A DNA stretch of 64,000 nucleotides from Lotus japonicus (lineage: Eukaryota > Streptophyta > Magnoliopsida > Fabales > Fabaceae), in assembly GCF_012489685.1 (NCBI RefSeq), contig NC_080043.1, positions 10,906,223 to 10,970,222 of the forward strand, given 5' to 3'. Positions within the stretch are counted from its first letter, which is position 1, and the number at the start of each line of letters is the position of its first letter. Both the position numbers and the translations under genes were made by a program. This document shows, piece after piece, positions 13,258 to 24,776 of this stretch. Below the pieces are notes generated by a model. It had not been told where the DNA came from and did no database searches. It worked only from the letters and a program-made list of their open reading frames with translations.

Positions 13258-14535
13258 TTATGTGTGTCAAAACTAATCCAGATTCCACTAACAACACTAA
13301 AGCATTCACTAATCCTCATTAGCTTCCTATGTAATTGATAATATAATACTTCAATATTATATTATAATGCAATTAACATGTGGCTTTGAACTACAACATT
13401 TCAGTATTAGCATGTATAGACTCAACCCTATATATTACCTTTATTCATCCTACAAAAACCATAAACACTACAACTATCAACCCATAAAACTATAGACCAT
13501 GCATCTCAGCATAGCTAAGAGTCGTTAAAACCATTCAAACTACAAGAACCAACTTGAAAATCTAATGATACTATCAGGGCCTACAAAGCAATTTAACCAG
13601 TTAGCAACTTTCTTATAATCCCCACCTTGACAGATTGACAGGTTCTTTGGTCAAATCAGAAGAATTTTTTTTCATTAGTTTCCAATTGACAAAGAAGCAT
13701 GTGACCATGTCAAGGCGTCTCTACCCAAAAAACAATCACACTTACTCCAAGGACTATATTAATCATCTCAGTAAATATAACTTAACATAATGAAAACATA
13801 AAAGAAAGCTAAACACCCATTTGGAACAGAGCAGGAGCTTTGATGGCTCACCCCAAGACACCCAATACAATTTATTTATTATTTTGAAATTTAAGAAACA
13901 TGAGCAGTAAACTATTAATAAACTAAGAGCAGTCCCAAAGAGTTAATATGGCTGTCATGAACAAGACAACAATCCCACAAGCTAATATCAAGCTTTTAAC
14001 GTTGATCTTCGGTACCAAATCAAGACACTAATATCAAACCAATTATTAACCTCATAATTATACTTAAATCACTTTCTACAGCCTCTAATATGTTTCACTT
14101 GGTTACATGAAAACAACAATACCAAATCTCATGTTCTCTACGCAGTTAAAATTCATATCCCTTGCTGGTATGTATTTTTAACCAAGAATCAAAGCTTCAC
14201 TAAAATTCATATCCCTTATGACTTTAAAGATCAAGAGAAACATGCACAACAATACATTAGACACGCAACAGTCACAAACAGTATCAATCAACAAATAGGA
14301 AGAACTAGATTCTGAAAGTATAGAGAGATGGTAATACCGATTGAAGAGGAACTTTAGATTGAATCAACTTCAGATTCCATCACTTCTTCAGATTCTACAA
14401 AAATTAACAAAAATCAGACTACACACAACCCTAGATTTTCAGATTTGAAATCAAAGTGAAGAGATCAATGATTTTCAGATTTGAAATCAAAGTAAAGAGT
14501 TATCTCAGATTTGCAATCGAAGAAAACAAAGATGA

Positions 14536-14765
14536 TTGAATAAAACTCGCCTTGCCAAAGAGCGGAGAACAACGATGGCGGGGAACGATGGCGGAGATCG
14601 AATAGATCGGAGGTGGCGGAGAACAATGGTGCCTAGGGAGAGGGACGATTGCCAAAGAGCGGAGAACGGCGACGACGGAGAACGGTGGCGTAGAACGGTG
14701 TCGGAGAACGGTGGTGGAGAACGGTGGTGGAGGATGGTGGCGGAACAGTGAGAGAGAATGAACAG
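14536..14765. repeat. GGAGAACGGTGGCG-type imperfect minisatellite in CACTA 1
   Basis: Short GC-rich units of the form cggagaacggtggcg/tgg recur irregularly about ten times. The open frames crossing it on both strands are low-complexity products of the repeat. It lies just inside the right subterminal region, possibly in the 5' untranslated part of the TNP1-like gene. Confidence 0.65.
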
Positions 14766-15009
14766 TGAGAGAGAATGAATGAGTGAGGAGTGAGGTGCTA
14801 TTTGGATCTGAAATAATAGGTTTAGTTTTTTTAGTTTTTTTTTTAACTATAAATAATTTTCTGGCGGTTTCAGCCGCCAGTAAGTTAAAACAACCGACTC
14901 CATTTCCCATTGGTTGCCCAACCGCCTCCAAGTAAAACATTTAGCGGCGCGTTTCAAGAAACCGCCGCTATTCAACCGCCGCTAAATCCCTTGTTTTCTA
15001 GTAGTGCCA

Positions 15010-15624
15010 GACCTGGTGGGCCACTTCACCATATATGTTAGGCCACAAGCCATGGCTAATTAATATACTCACTTTTAAAGAAGTTATTTCAGCTCGAATG
15101 GCCAATGATCTCTTGAAAAGTAATTCGATTTTGGGCATTCCATGTAATCTACGAGTTCATTCTTGTTGCTGTTAAAACATATAGAAGAAAATGGTGTATA
15201 TTGAACGAAAATCTCTATTACACCAAAGTATTTGAGAGAGCTAAACATACCCTCCCTAATTTCCTTTCCAATCTCAACCTAATACTCACTTTCTATTATG
15301 TACAATGTACTATCACTTCCCTCCAACGAACTCACTAACAACCTACTCTGACAACAAACTAATGGGATTATCTAACAAGATGATACCATAATGTCCTATA
15401 TCAACCTAAAATATAATTTTAAAAAGAAAAAAAGAACTTCTCCTTAACTCTCAATCGGAAAATTTTATGCAAAGAGGGATAAGAAAATCATTTCTACCTT
15501 GATAGATGGAACCATAGCAATAGCTTCCTACAAAGTCTCCGGGCAAAGATTGCCTAGGACACACAGAGTTATATATTGTAGTAAATCCATTGCGCTGCAG
15601 TAAACCCATTTAAACCAAGAGTTA
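15010..15624. other. Intergenic DNA, nothing recognised
   Basis: Unique-looking AT-rich sequence between CACTA 1 and the next MULE; no exon, terminus or repeat was identified. Confidence 0.5.
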
Positions 15625-15633
15625 TATGTTGTA

Positions 15634-16887
15634 GGCTTAATTGCACTTTTGGTCCCCCAACTTTGGCCTTCCTGCGAAAATCGTCCCCGAACTTCAAAAT
15701 TAGCAAAAAATGACCCTGAAGTTTACACTCAGTTGCAAAATTGGTTTTCCGTTAAATTCCGTTTGAAATATAACAGAATATTCCGTTAAAAATGAATTAA
15801 AAAATAAAGAAAAAAAATTGAGAAAAAAAACAGTATTTTAATTAAAATCCAGAAATAATTCCAATTAAAACCTTAAAAGTCATTGCAAATAAAAACCGTA
15901 AATCCCAAAAGTTCATATACCTTTCCTGTCAAATTATTTTTCTGTCAAAAATTTCATATACCTTTCCTATTCTAAATAAATCTTTTAAACCCCAAATTTA
16001 ATCCTTTTTAAAGACTAGAGAGTGATGTAAGTATGTAACAAAAAAAATAAGAGAGCAGCGGAGTCCCCATCTCGTCATAGATCTGGGTTCGAAGGAGGGT
16101 TTTGCAGTGGAGAGGAGGAGAACGTGGACAGCATTGGCTTCATCTCCACCCTCACTTGTCATTCGCAAGTCGATAATTTCTCCCTTCAGAGTCGCAACCT
16201 TGTGATTGTAAGAACCTGCTTCATCTTTCAAATTTATTGGTTCCAGAGATCTGAACTTCTTTTGAGTTTGTGGGTGGGTTGATTGAAAAGCTTCTTCAGA
16301 TCAAAATGGGTCGCTTGTTGTTGCTGTTGATTTGGATTCTCAAGTGAAGCCATAAACTTTGACCAAAAATTTTAATTGCATGAAGCAAGAAGAAAAAAAT
16401 CAAACTTGAGAATCAACAATTAAGAAGAAGAATAAGATGGGATCTCCAGATGATGGTTAGTTTCAGATCTGAAATTGATGTGGGTTGTGGGAATGTTGGG
16501 TTGTGGTTGGAGTTGGATGAGAGGTGTTGCGGTTGGAGTTGCCGAGTTGGATGAGAGGGAGGGAGAGGGGATGAGGTGGGGTTTATGATTTACTGGGTTT
16601 TGTGGGAAAGCTTATAAAAATGATGATGAATGTTATTTGAAGAAGATGAATATTTCATTACTTAAAAATGCAATTGATTAAATGTTAATTAAAAAATTAT
16701 TTTTTTCAGTTAAAATTAATTTAGAAATGTCATGTCATCATTTTCTGTTAGATTTTAGACGGAATTTAACGGAATACCAATTTTGCAACCGGGTGTAAAC
16801 TTCAAGGTCGTTTTTTGCTAATTTTGAAGTTCGGGGACGATTTTCGCAGGAAGGCTAAAGTTGAGGGACCAAAAGTGCAATTAAGCC
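15634..16887. mobile_element. Mutator-like element, long TIRs, 9-bp TSD
   Basis: The left end ggcttaattgcacttttggt and the right complement ggcttaattgcacttttggt are identical over 20 bp. The inverted match continues for about 130 bp, covering gcgaaaatcgtccccgaact and the gttgcaaaattgg segment. The TSD is tatgttgta at 15625-15633 and 16888-16896. The 1254-bp element encodes no transposase. Its GC-richer core (about 16000-16620) differs from the TIRs and may be captured host DNA (Pack-MULE), but I could not identify a source gene. Confidence 0.9.
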
Positions 16888-16896
16888 TATGTTGTA

Positions 16897-17809
16897 TTGT
16901 GTAAAATGAGGCTCCCTCTCTTTCTTTTATGAATAAAATGTGAAAACTTGTTTTCTAAACAGAGTCCATAATTTATTGCTCACACATATATGTAACTAAA
17001 ATAAAATTCAATAGAGGAAAAGCTCGTAATTTATTGCTCACCATAATTTATTTTCTTCTCAACCAGCAGGTTTTAGCTGCAGCTTTCAAATGTTGTTTTG
17101 TTGTTTTATTTCCTGTTGGTTATTTTGAGACTTATATTTTCCATTTTTTAATTTTACTTTATTGGGCTCTATTTTGGTTTTATTTATTCCTTTTTTAATT
17201 TCTCACCTGTGACCTTTAATATTAATTTTGAATATCATAAATTTTGAGTAATTTTTATTATTTTTAAGCCTTCATGTATTATATGTATAGTATAAATAAA
17301 TTGCATAAAATATATAAAAAAATTCAGCGTAACGGCCATCCTGATATGCGATATACTGCTATAGCTAGTGTTTTGAGGCCGACTATATCTCTATTTAGGA
17401 TTGCACAGCACTGATTTAATGCTTAAAGTGAAATACAGTTAGAAACTATATGTACACCGAAGTTTAATTTATAGAGATTTCATATGAAAATAATTAATTA
17501 TTAGTAGTTTCCAACACAATCACGAAAATTCTTTGTCAAACAATGGGATTAATGTGATGAGGTTAGGGAACATATCCAGTGAATCCCAAAATCAAAATAG
17601 ATAAGTTATGTGCGAGGAGCCTGTTGGTGTAACATGCATTAGTGGTGCAACCCATCCATCCTTCTGTTTTGATGTAAGTAACACGCACCAGCTAATGATG
17701 CAGCTTGTCACACTAAACACATTAGCAATGCTTTTAATAACAGCACAAAATTTAAGCATTTAGCAAGACACCATATATATATATATATGTATATATGTAT
17801 ATATGTATA
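16897..17809. other. Intergenic DNA with an AT-rich microsatellite
   Basis: No gene recognised. The right end (about 17775-17809) is an (AT)n/(atgtat)n microsatellite that directly abuts the Helitron 5' end. Confidence 0.55.
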
Positions 17810-18846
17810 TCTACTAACTTAAAATGCAAGGTGCAATTTCACTGTTCATAGTGCACTATTTTTTTGTTGCTGCAGTTGTTAGATAATTGGGCCTATTTCT
17901 TATTTGGGCTTCTTTGGTTGAATCATAGGTTCTGTTTCCATAGGTTAGCAGAAATCAATCTTTCCCTTTCTCCCTTGTACGCTCTGCTCGACCCTCTCCT
18001 GCTTCTACCGTGTAGGGGTCTGCTCGTCCCTCTATTGCTTTTCCGTTTTCGACGGCGTTCTGCAGCTACCCTTCCCTGAGCTATGCGCTTTCCTCTACTC
18101 TGCTCGTCCCTATGGACATCACTTTATAGGTATTTTTCCTATACCCTAATGCATCCCCTATTTTCTTTACAGCTCTTCTGATTTGATGTGTTAAATTTCT
18201 CTTTTTGATTTTAAATTTGAATTGGAATTTGAATGCTGAGATTGTTTCTATAAATTGAATCCTCTTCTCATGAAATTCCCACTTTACAGCTCTGTGAAGG
18301 AAAAGTTTACACCATCTGTTATTTCTCAGTTTTGAACTTTTTTTTTTCCAATACAATCCTTGGTTTTCATCTTCTTATGTATTGGATTTTGGTCTAATTT
18401 TCTATAATGAATTGGGTACCGTTAAAGCACAAATATTTCAAACAATTTATCTCTTGGAGGCTGGCAAGAGATTTCATTAGATTTTTGTATTGTTGAAGTT
18501 GAGCAAATTAGATATTAGTATTGATTGGACTTCATCTTTATAATCATATCTTTCTTTTGGTTTCTTTTTTCCTGATTCTTCTTTTCTCTCTGTAAAGCTT
18601 TAGTTTTCTATCTCATTGAATATATTTGCTCAAGCTTATACGCCTACTTTCATGGATGCATCTAAGGAAAGTATGATTGTAGCATGGTGTTAGTTTTGCT
18701 TATGTTGTGTGCAGTAAAGGATTTGATTTGATTTTTCCTGCTATTCCTCTGTTGCTCTTCTTCCTGTGTTGTTGTTCTTCCTTTGAAAGCCAAAAGGGTT
18801 ATTTATTTCTTGGTTGACTCATCAATTTCTCTATTTTGCACAACAG

Positions 18847-18919
18847 AACTGAATCCCTGGGTTGTCAGGATGAAAGATGATCAGCCGTGGTTTTACAAAC
18901 AAAATCCCTCAACTCTAAG
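18847..18919 (+). pseudogene. Unidentified exon-like segment in Helitron 1
   Basis: A 73-bp open segment (LNPWVVRMKDDQPWFYKQNP in one frame) is bounded by ctcaacag-type acceptor and AAG|GTTAGT donor sequences on the + strand. Its residue composition looks like genuine protein. I do not recognise the family. It precedes the DUF506 exons and could belong to the same or another captured gene. Confidence 0.4.
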
Positions 18920-19611
18920 GTTAGTTCATTCTCAAGATAGAAGTTGCATTTGCTCTTTAACATGTTTTTACTACTCATGCTAATAATGTACAGTTTTACA
19001 ATTTGTTTCAGCTGTAGCGTTTCAATTACTCGTGCTAATAATTGCAATGATGACATATTACTATCATGTGTTGTGATTGTCAACATTAAATTTAAATCAT
19101 GGTCTAAATTTTGATTATTTTTCATGATTTATTGTAATTTATAGATTTATTATCCTCCAATGTTAAGTTTACTATAATGTGCTATTTTGTTTGTGTTTTT
19201 ATCACCATACTAAGCCTCTTTATACTATGTATTTTGTGTACCTTTCTTTATTACTAATCTGATCTTTAGAAAAACTCGTCTTTATACTCTATTGAAATCT
19301 CAATATTTCATTCTACCCATACTATTATACTAATCTGATCTACTGTTGATTTTTAGTTGAAGTTGGAAACTATCAGCATACTTTAGCTTTTCCAGAACTC
19401 GAAGTTCTTGAAAAATCAAATTGAGTTACTTCTTTAGATATGTTCAGTGTTTACATAGTATCATTTTGGGTTACTTCTTCAAACATGCTATATATATATA
19501 TTGACTAGGTTTCTTATTTTTTTCATTTTCTTCTTGGTTTAAGCTGTGTCTCTGGCATGCTTTTCATGTGTTTTGTTTTTTGTTTTCTCATGTGTTTGGA
19601 ATGGGTTTCAG

Positions 19612-21325
19612 GACATTCTCAGGTATGAGACAGCAGTAGAAGCTAAAATTAAGAAGAATGTGTTGAAACATATGAGAGGCAGAAGACAGGGTTCTGAGAA
19701 AACAACAAGTCTGAGTAAATGGCTTGTCATGAGGATGAAAATGGATGACATCAATGTTTCTTTGTGCCACTCATCTTGGTCCACCTCATTGGGATGTCCT
19801 GCTGGTGGGTGGTTCTTCCTCAAGTCTCAACTTTTTTGTCACCCCAAAATTGAATTCATATTTACCAAAATAGCTTTTTTAGCTCCATATTTCTTTGATA
19901 CAATCTTGTCCAAGTCCAGAATTCATTCTGCCTTTAAATCATTGTAGTATTCTTGCTTTAGAATAAGTTGTAGTGTATGTTTGGAAATCCATATTCTAAA
20001 ATTATGGCTTCTGGTTAGAAGTGTTTGTGATTTGCTTTTAGCTTTCAGAATTGGTTCTGAAGGAGAAACTGATCCAAAAGGCTTATAGTATTTTTTGAGT
20101 GCCATGATCAATTTAGCTTTCAGACTGTGTCTCATTTCTCTGAATCACCAGTAAAATTCATTAACATAAATTAGGGGTGGCAATATGGGTTGACGGGTCG
20201 GGTCGGGCCCAATCCGCCACTAACCCGTCAAAATGCGGGTTGGGTTGGGCTAGCCCACTTTTTGTATTTGGGTTCAAAGTCTCAACCCAACCCATATTTT
20301 AGCGGGACGGCGGGCTAGCCTACTTAGAAAATGTAGTGAAATAAAAAAAGATGTGCAACGAGGAATCTTAAAAAATCTTTCACTTTTCATATGTTGGCAC
20401 ATAAAAAAATTAGAATTATACTTGTTTTTTGTCTTTAAATGTTATGAGTTTAACTAGAAAGTCTCACCAATAGCAATACCAAAAAAATATTTATCATGCG
20501 TGGTTATTAAGAGTTGTAAAACTGTAACCTCAATAACAACTGTCAATGTAATTGACAATAACCTTTATCAAATCAGTGATAAATGTCATTTTTCTTTAAT
20601 ACATACTCACTAAATATTACTTAACATCACTAGATGTGTTTTACAATCATCAACAAGAGTTTACTTTAGCCAATAATACTCAACCAACAATTATAAATGA
20701 TAATGTCGAGTAGTCATGGTCTGCCGTAATATATGAGCACCTTACAATAATCTACTTAAAGAATAAAAATAGAAAGAAATTTAAAAAAAGTGAAAAATGG
20801 GTTGACGGGTAAACCCAACCCAACCCGTCCTTAACCCGCCAAAATGCGGGTTGGACTGGGCTGACCCACTCAAAATCCAAACCCAACCCGTCAAAAAAGG
20901 TTGGCCAAACGGGCTGGCCCAGTAGGCCAAGCCCATTTTGCCACCCCTAACATAAATACCCAAATAGCCTTTCTTTTCTCCATTTTTCTTTGGCAGAATC
21001 AAGTCCAATTCCATTTGAATCATGTGGTTGGCCAATTCATGCTAAGGAGTGATCAAAATGTTAATCATATATATCACCCTTAACTAGGCCATAAAGTGAA
21101 ATTTTGGGTTCTAATTTCACTATTTAACTTTATGGTTTGCATAACAGGTGAATATGAATTTATTGAAGTCATAACTGAAGACAAGAATCATGCTAGTCTT
21201 GTGAGGCTCATAGTAGATATAGACTTCAGGTCCCAATTTGAGCTTGCAAGGCCTACACAACACTACAAAGAATTGACAGACTCTCTCCAGTTATCTTTGT
21301 GGGGATTGAGAACAAACTCTGCAAG
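19612..21325 (+). pseudogene. Captured DUF506 (PD-(D/E)XK-like) gene fragment, two exons
   Basis: Exon 19612-19804 (DILRYETAVEAKIKKNVLKH..., ending LGCPAG) and exon 21148-21325 (EYEFIEVITED..., RLIVDIDFRSQFELARP) join in phase across a GT-AG intron. The order 'PAG-EYE-RLIVD-DFRSQFE-ARPT-YK' is the hallmark of plant DUF506 (PF04720), a PD-(D/E)XK-nuclease-like family. Parts upstream and downstream of this core are missing, and the second exon runs into intron sequence after LRTNSAR. The intron holds a complete hAT element. The host-type gene is thus represented only as a transduplicate; expression from the Helitron is possible but unproven. Confidence 0.8.
20172..20949. mobile_element. Non-autonomous hAT element inside the captured DUF506 intron
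   Basis: Inverted ends taggggtggcaa (left and right complement) with a perfect 8-bp TSD acataaat at 20164-20171 and 20950-20957. Subterminal regions are GC-rich and repeat gggttgggttggg and cccaacccaacccg motifs; the core is AT-rich. 778 bp, no coding capacity. Confidence 0.9.
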
Positions 21326-21993
21326 GTCATTTATTTTTGTAGTTTTTTTTTACTGTTGAGCTCCATCATGAGTGATTGATCATCACAAATATTTTTGTTT
21401 TGTCAAATGTACGCTTAGAATTTTAAGTATTTTGTGAACAAATAGAAACAGTGGTTGTTATTATCTACAGGATTGAAAATATGAATATTCTTCTCCAACT
21501 TGTGTTTCATTATATATCAGAGGATATGAAGTAGTTCCTTTAATAATTTAGCTTTGTCATATTTTTACTATTTTGCTAGCTTGCCTTTGATGTCTGTTGT
21601 TCTTTATACAATTGCAAAAACTTTATTCTGTCTCTTGAAATTGTGATTTTATTTGTTAAGCCCTTCTACGTTGTTCATCTTATCGATTTATAAGTATGCT
21701 GGGTCGTACTCATATTGTTGAAAGCACGTAAGGGAATATATTAAGTCGTTTTTGTTACTTGATAAGTCTTTATAAGTTGATCTTCAACGGATGCTCCAAC
21801 ATTTTTAATTTTTCATATCGTAGTCACAGATGTATCTTTTATAATAGTTTATTTACATACATTTATGGTATGTCAAAAAACAACCATTGAAACGCATAAA
21901 ATGAGCAATGGTGATATGTGTATACACTTGAAGGATAAAAATGCGAACAAAGGAATATAAACAGGTTTCGTGCATCGCACGGGTAAAATCCTA

Positions 21994-21997
<4 letters not shown>

Positions 21998-22022
<25 letters not shown>
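21998..22022. repeat. (TA)n microsatellite at the Helitron 3' junction
   Basis: A gta(ta)n run immediately follows the Helitron 3' CTAG-T junction. A similar AT/atgt microsatellite precedes its 5' end, suggesting insertion into one longer AT microsatellite. Confidence 0.85.
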
Positions 22023-22024
<2 letters not shown>

Positions 22025-22159
22025 TGAAACGAAGCCTTGCCAGAAAAACCAGTTACCACTCGATCAACATTGTAACAACATTGGGATAATTCATTGATAC
22101 GGGCCAAAGCCCAAAAGAGAAACGACAAATACGCACATGTTGTAGTTGTGGAGGTACAG

Positions 22160-22202
22160 AGTGTCATAATTGCTTATCAAAAAAAAAAACAGTGTCATAA
22201 TT
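22160..22202 (+). mobile_element. Ultra-short retroposition scar with 12-bp TSD
   Basis: The direct repeat agtgtcataatt (22160-22171 and 22191-22202) flanks only 19 bp: gcttatc, an A-run and a c. This is the signature of a target-primed insertion truncated after a few bases of 3' end plus the A-tail. Confidence 0.7.
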
Positions 22203-23062
22203 AAAGGGGTGGAGCTCAGATTCATCTCCTGCTTTTTTCTCTATCCTTACGTACGTATACAAGCAAATCAGTGAAACTGTAGTAGTGACTACGGACTACG
22301 GTTCATAAAATGTTAAACACAGCTTTGAAAAGAACTGAACTTCGTTACCGATCGCCTTGGGCCATGATTTGGAATTCATGTAAATTAACTAGGATAGGAT
22401 GAAACCCGTTTGTTTAATTTTTTAAATAATGTCAAATAAGTGCACTTTCAAAACAATTGAAATGTCGGTGTTTTCTAAGGCGTTTTAGGTATTGAATCGG
22501 GGCATGATACATTTACAACTACATAAATAAAATATTTCATAAGATATTATATGTGTACATAACTCGTGAAACTTGTAATTTTATATTTATAGTTTTTTAC
22601 AATTTTAATTAATTTTTTACAATAAAGCTGCTCTAATGTATTTCTCCCTCAACCTTCTTAAACCCTTCACTAGTAAATTGCTGCCTCCGGCCAACCACAT
22701 GCAACATTGCAAAACCATCTTTGACTCCTGTCCACTTCAAATCAAACCTCACACCTCAAAATCTTTAGCAACAACAACAAGCAATTTGATTTAACATCCT
22801 TCATCCCCAATTCAATAGCTTGTCATCTGGATTTTACAGTCAGTAAATTAACCTGATTTTGAAAATCCATTTTAGTCTCACTTGGGGGAGATTTGTTCCC
22901 AAGAATCTCTTTATCAATTCATGATCTTTTCTTCTAAAAAAAATACTAGCATTTTTTATTGGTATTTGAGTTAAACTCTGATTCGTCCATCACATAATAG
23001 ATTTATCAGATAAAATATAACATTTAAATAGTGGGTAAAATTATCTTTTAATTTTACTTAAT
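22203..23062. other. Intergenic DNA, no gene recognised
   Basis: AT-rich sequence with only short chance ORFs; no terminus, repeat or exon found. Confidence 0.5.
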
Positions 23063-23071
23063 TAGAAGTAA

Positions 23072-24088
23072 GAGTAAAATACACTCACCCCTCAAGGTTT
23101 GCAAGAATGACACTCCACCCCATTCTTTTTAAAATCTACACTCCATCCCATTTTTTATAAAGGCAAAATTTAGTGACGAAAACAAATTCGTCATAATAAA
23201 AAATAATTACTAATTAGTTAAAATTTAAATAAATTTAATGCATATACAATATCATATATTATTTTATGAAAATAATTTTACTGAATTAAATTTAAAAAAA
23301 TCATTCACTCTGTCTGTTAAGTCCACGTCCCATCTATCTGCAAATCATATTTCTCACCACAAACGGTCACCATCAAGCATTTGCTGCCTTTAACACGGCG
23401 GTCACCGTCCCAGAATGTGAAACCCCATGGCATGCCATGCCTTAAAGTTTTGTTGCGACTTGAACCCCAAAACGTGAATCGCACATCCCCAAAGCCACTT
23501 GTTCAACTACTTCTTGTGAACTTCACCCCTGTAAGTTGTGAGCGAATGCTCTGTGGGTTTAAGATGTTGTTGGATTTTGTTAAAAACGGTGTTCCACCGC
23601 ATCGTTGGGCTAATAACCTCCGATACACTTCATATTTCTTAATTTTGTATCTCTATTTTCTACACCCATTTGTGTTGCTTTTTGGGTCTACAATCCAATT
23701 TTGAAAATTGGAGGTATAAACTATAAAGAGATTATTTTGATTAAAATTGAATTATTACCAAATATGAAAACACAAGCATTGTTTCACTATGTTCGAGATA
23801 TGGTTTGTAAACCGGTTAGGTGTGCTATTGTAGAATTTGCATTGTGAATTTACGGAGGAAGAACGCGATTGAGAGAATGAGGAGGACTGTGTTGTTTTCA
23901 ATTTTAAATTTATTGAATTATATTAAAATATTTTTTGAAATTATTGATTAAGAATTTAAATAATAACTAATTATTAATGAAGAATATTATTTGTCACTAA
24001 ATTTGCCTCTATATAAAATGGGTTGGAGTGTGTATTTTAGATAAAAATGTAGTGGAGTGTAACCCAATGGGGTGAGTGTATTTTACTC
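23072..24088. mobile_element. Mutator-like element, 9-bp TSD tagaagtaa
   Basis: Left end gagtaaaatacactcacccc; right complement gagtaaaatacactcacccc. TIRs extend about 130 bp to the ggcaaaatttagtgac region. The TSD tagaagtaa is at 23063-23071 and 24089-24097. The 1017-bp element has no transposase. The central part (about 23330-23620) is GC-richer and includes a 107-codon frame, possibly captured DNA, of unknown origin. Confidence 0.9.
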
Positions 24089-24105
24089 TAGAAGTAAAGA
24101 TTCAT

Positions 24106-24426
24106 CGTCATATTATGAATGGGCTATGAATCCAGTTTTCTGTATAAACTTATGGGCACTAAACCAGAAATGAAAGTCTCACGGGACATGGATTCCAAGG
24201 AGTGGCGTATCCTTATATAGTCAAGTTATGGCTTATCTGGATCTGTTTTGTAGGTGGTGACCAGATATGTGGTTTAGCATTGTCTGCATGACAAATTGTT
24301 GGGATTTTTTCGGTTAGTATTTGGCTGTGTACGGCATGTGCGGGAAAAGCACCACTTGTGCTTTGTATCATATGTATTACTTTATTAGTATTAATAATAT
24401 TGTTCTTTTACTTTTCAAAAAAAAAA
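24106..24426 (+). mobile_element. 5'-truncated LINE tail with 14-bp TSD
   Basis: About 320 bp of non-coding sequence ends in an A-run and is flanked by the direct repeat aagtaaagattcat at 24092-24105 and 24427-24440. The body (gcttatctggatctgttttg, ttgttcttttacttttc plus A-tail) looks like the 3' UTR of a plant L1-like LINE. The left copy of the target repeat overlaps the TSD of the preceding MULE, so the LINE landed at its edge. Confidence 0.8.
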
Positions 24427-24776
24427 AAGTAAAGATTCATAATTTGATTTTATATTCTTAGTAACAACCAACATAGGTTGCATGCATGTATGCTTTGTTT
24501 GGATGTAGATGTGAAAATGAGGGGAAGAAATATGAGAGGAAAGATTATAAGAGGAAGGCATATAAACAGAAAATGAGGTGATTTTCAAGTTGTTTGGATT
24601 AAGAGAAAAGGAAAAGAGAATGAAAGGAAAAGTGAGAGTAATAGAAATGAGTGTGATATATGATTACTATTTTACCCCGCAAATTTTTACAAATTATTTG
24701 TAATTTGTAAACTATTATCTTTTTAAAAGTTAGCGTAGTTAAAATTAATATATCTGGCATTCTTACTTTTTTTAAG

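Larger units (their letters stand above)
9260..15006. mobile_element. CACTA (En/Spm) element 1, 5.7 kb, TSD cca
   Basis: Left end CACTACACCAAAAAGCGC, right end complement CACTACTAGAAAACAAGGG, flanked by the 3-bp duplication cca at 9257-9259 and 15007-15009. Both subterminal regions (9280-9510 and 14860-14995) are dense in short repeats built on aaccgccg and gtcggttg, the expected binding sites for a TNPA-like protein. The only gene found is a TNP1/Transposase_24-type gene on the minus strand (11367-13257). I see no TNP2 (DDE transposase) frame; 9520-11360 and 13260-14860 appear non-coding. The element is therefore probably non-autonomous. Confidence 0.93.
17810..21994 (+). mobile_element. Helitron 1 carrying captured DUF506 exons
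   Basis: The 3' end is canonical: a hairpin cgtgc-atc-gcacg at 21969-21981, nine bases, then CTAG at 21991-21994 followed by host T. The proposed 5' end starts TCTACTAAC at 17810 after host A, in line with insertion between A and T. The 5' boundary is less certain because Helitrons have no TIRs or TSDs. No Rep/helicase frame was found, so it is non-autonomous. It carries captured exons of a DUF506 gene (19612-21325), another exon-like piece (18847-18919), and a later hAT insertion (20172-20949). Confidence 0.75.

Noticed and set aside
14500..14940. 146-codon minus-strand frame
   Set aside because: It runs across the CACTA minisatellite and subterminal repeats and has a repeat-derived Ser/Pro/His composition.
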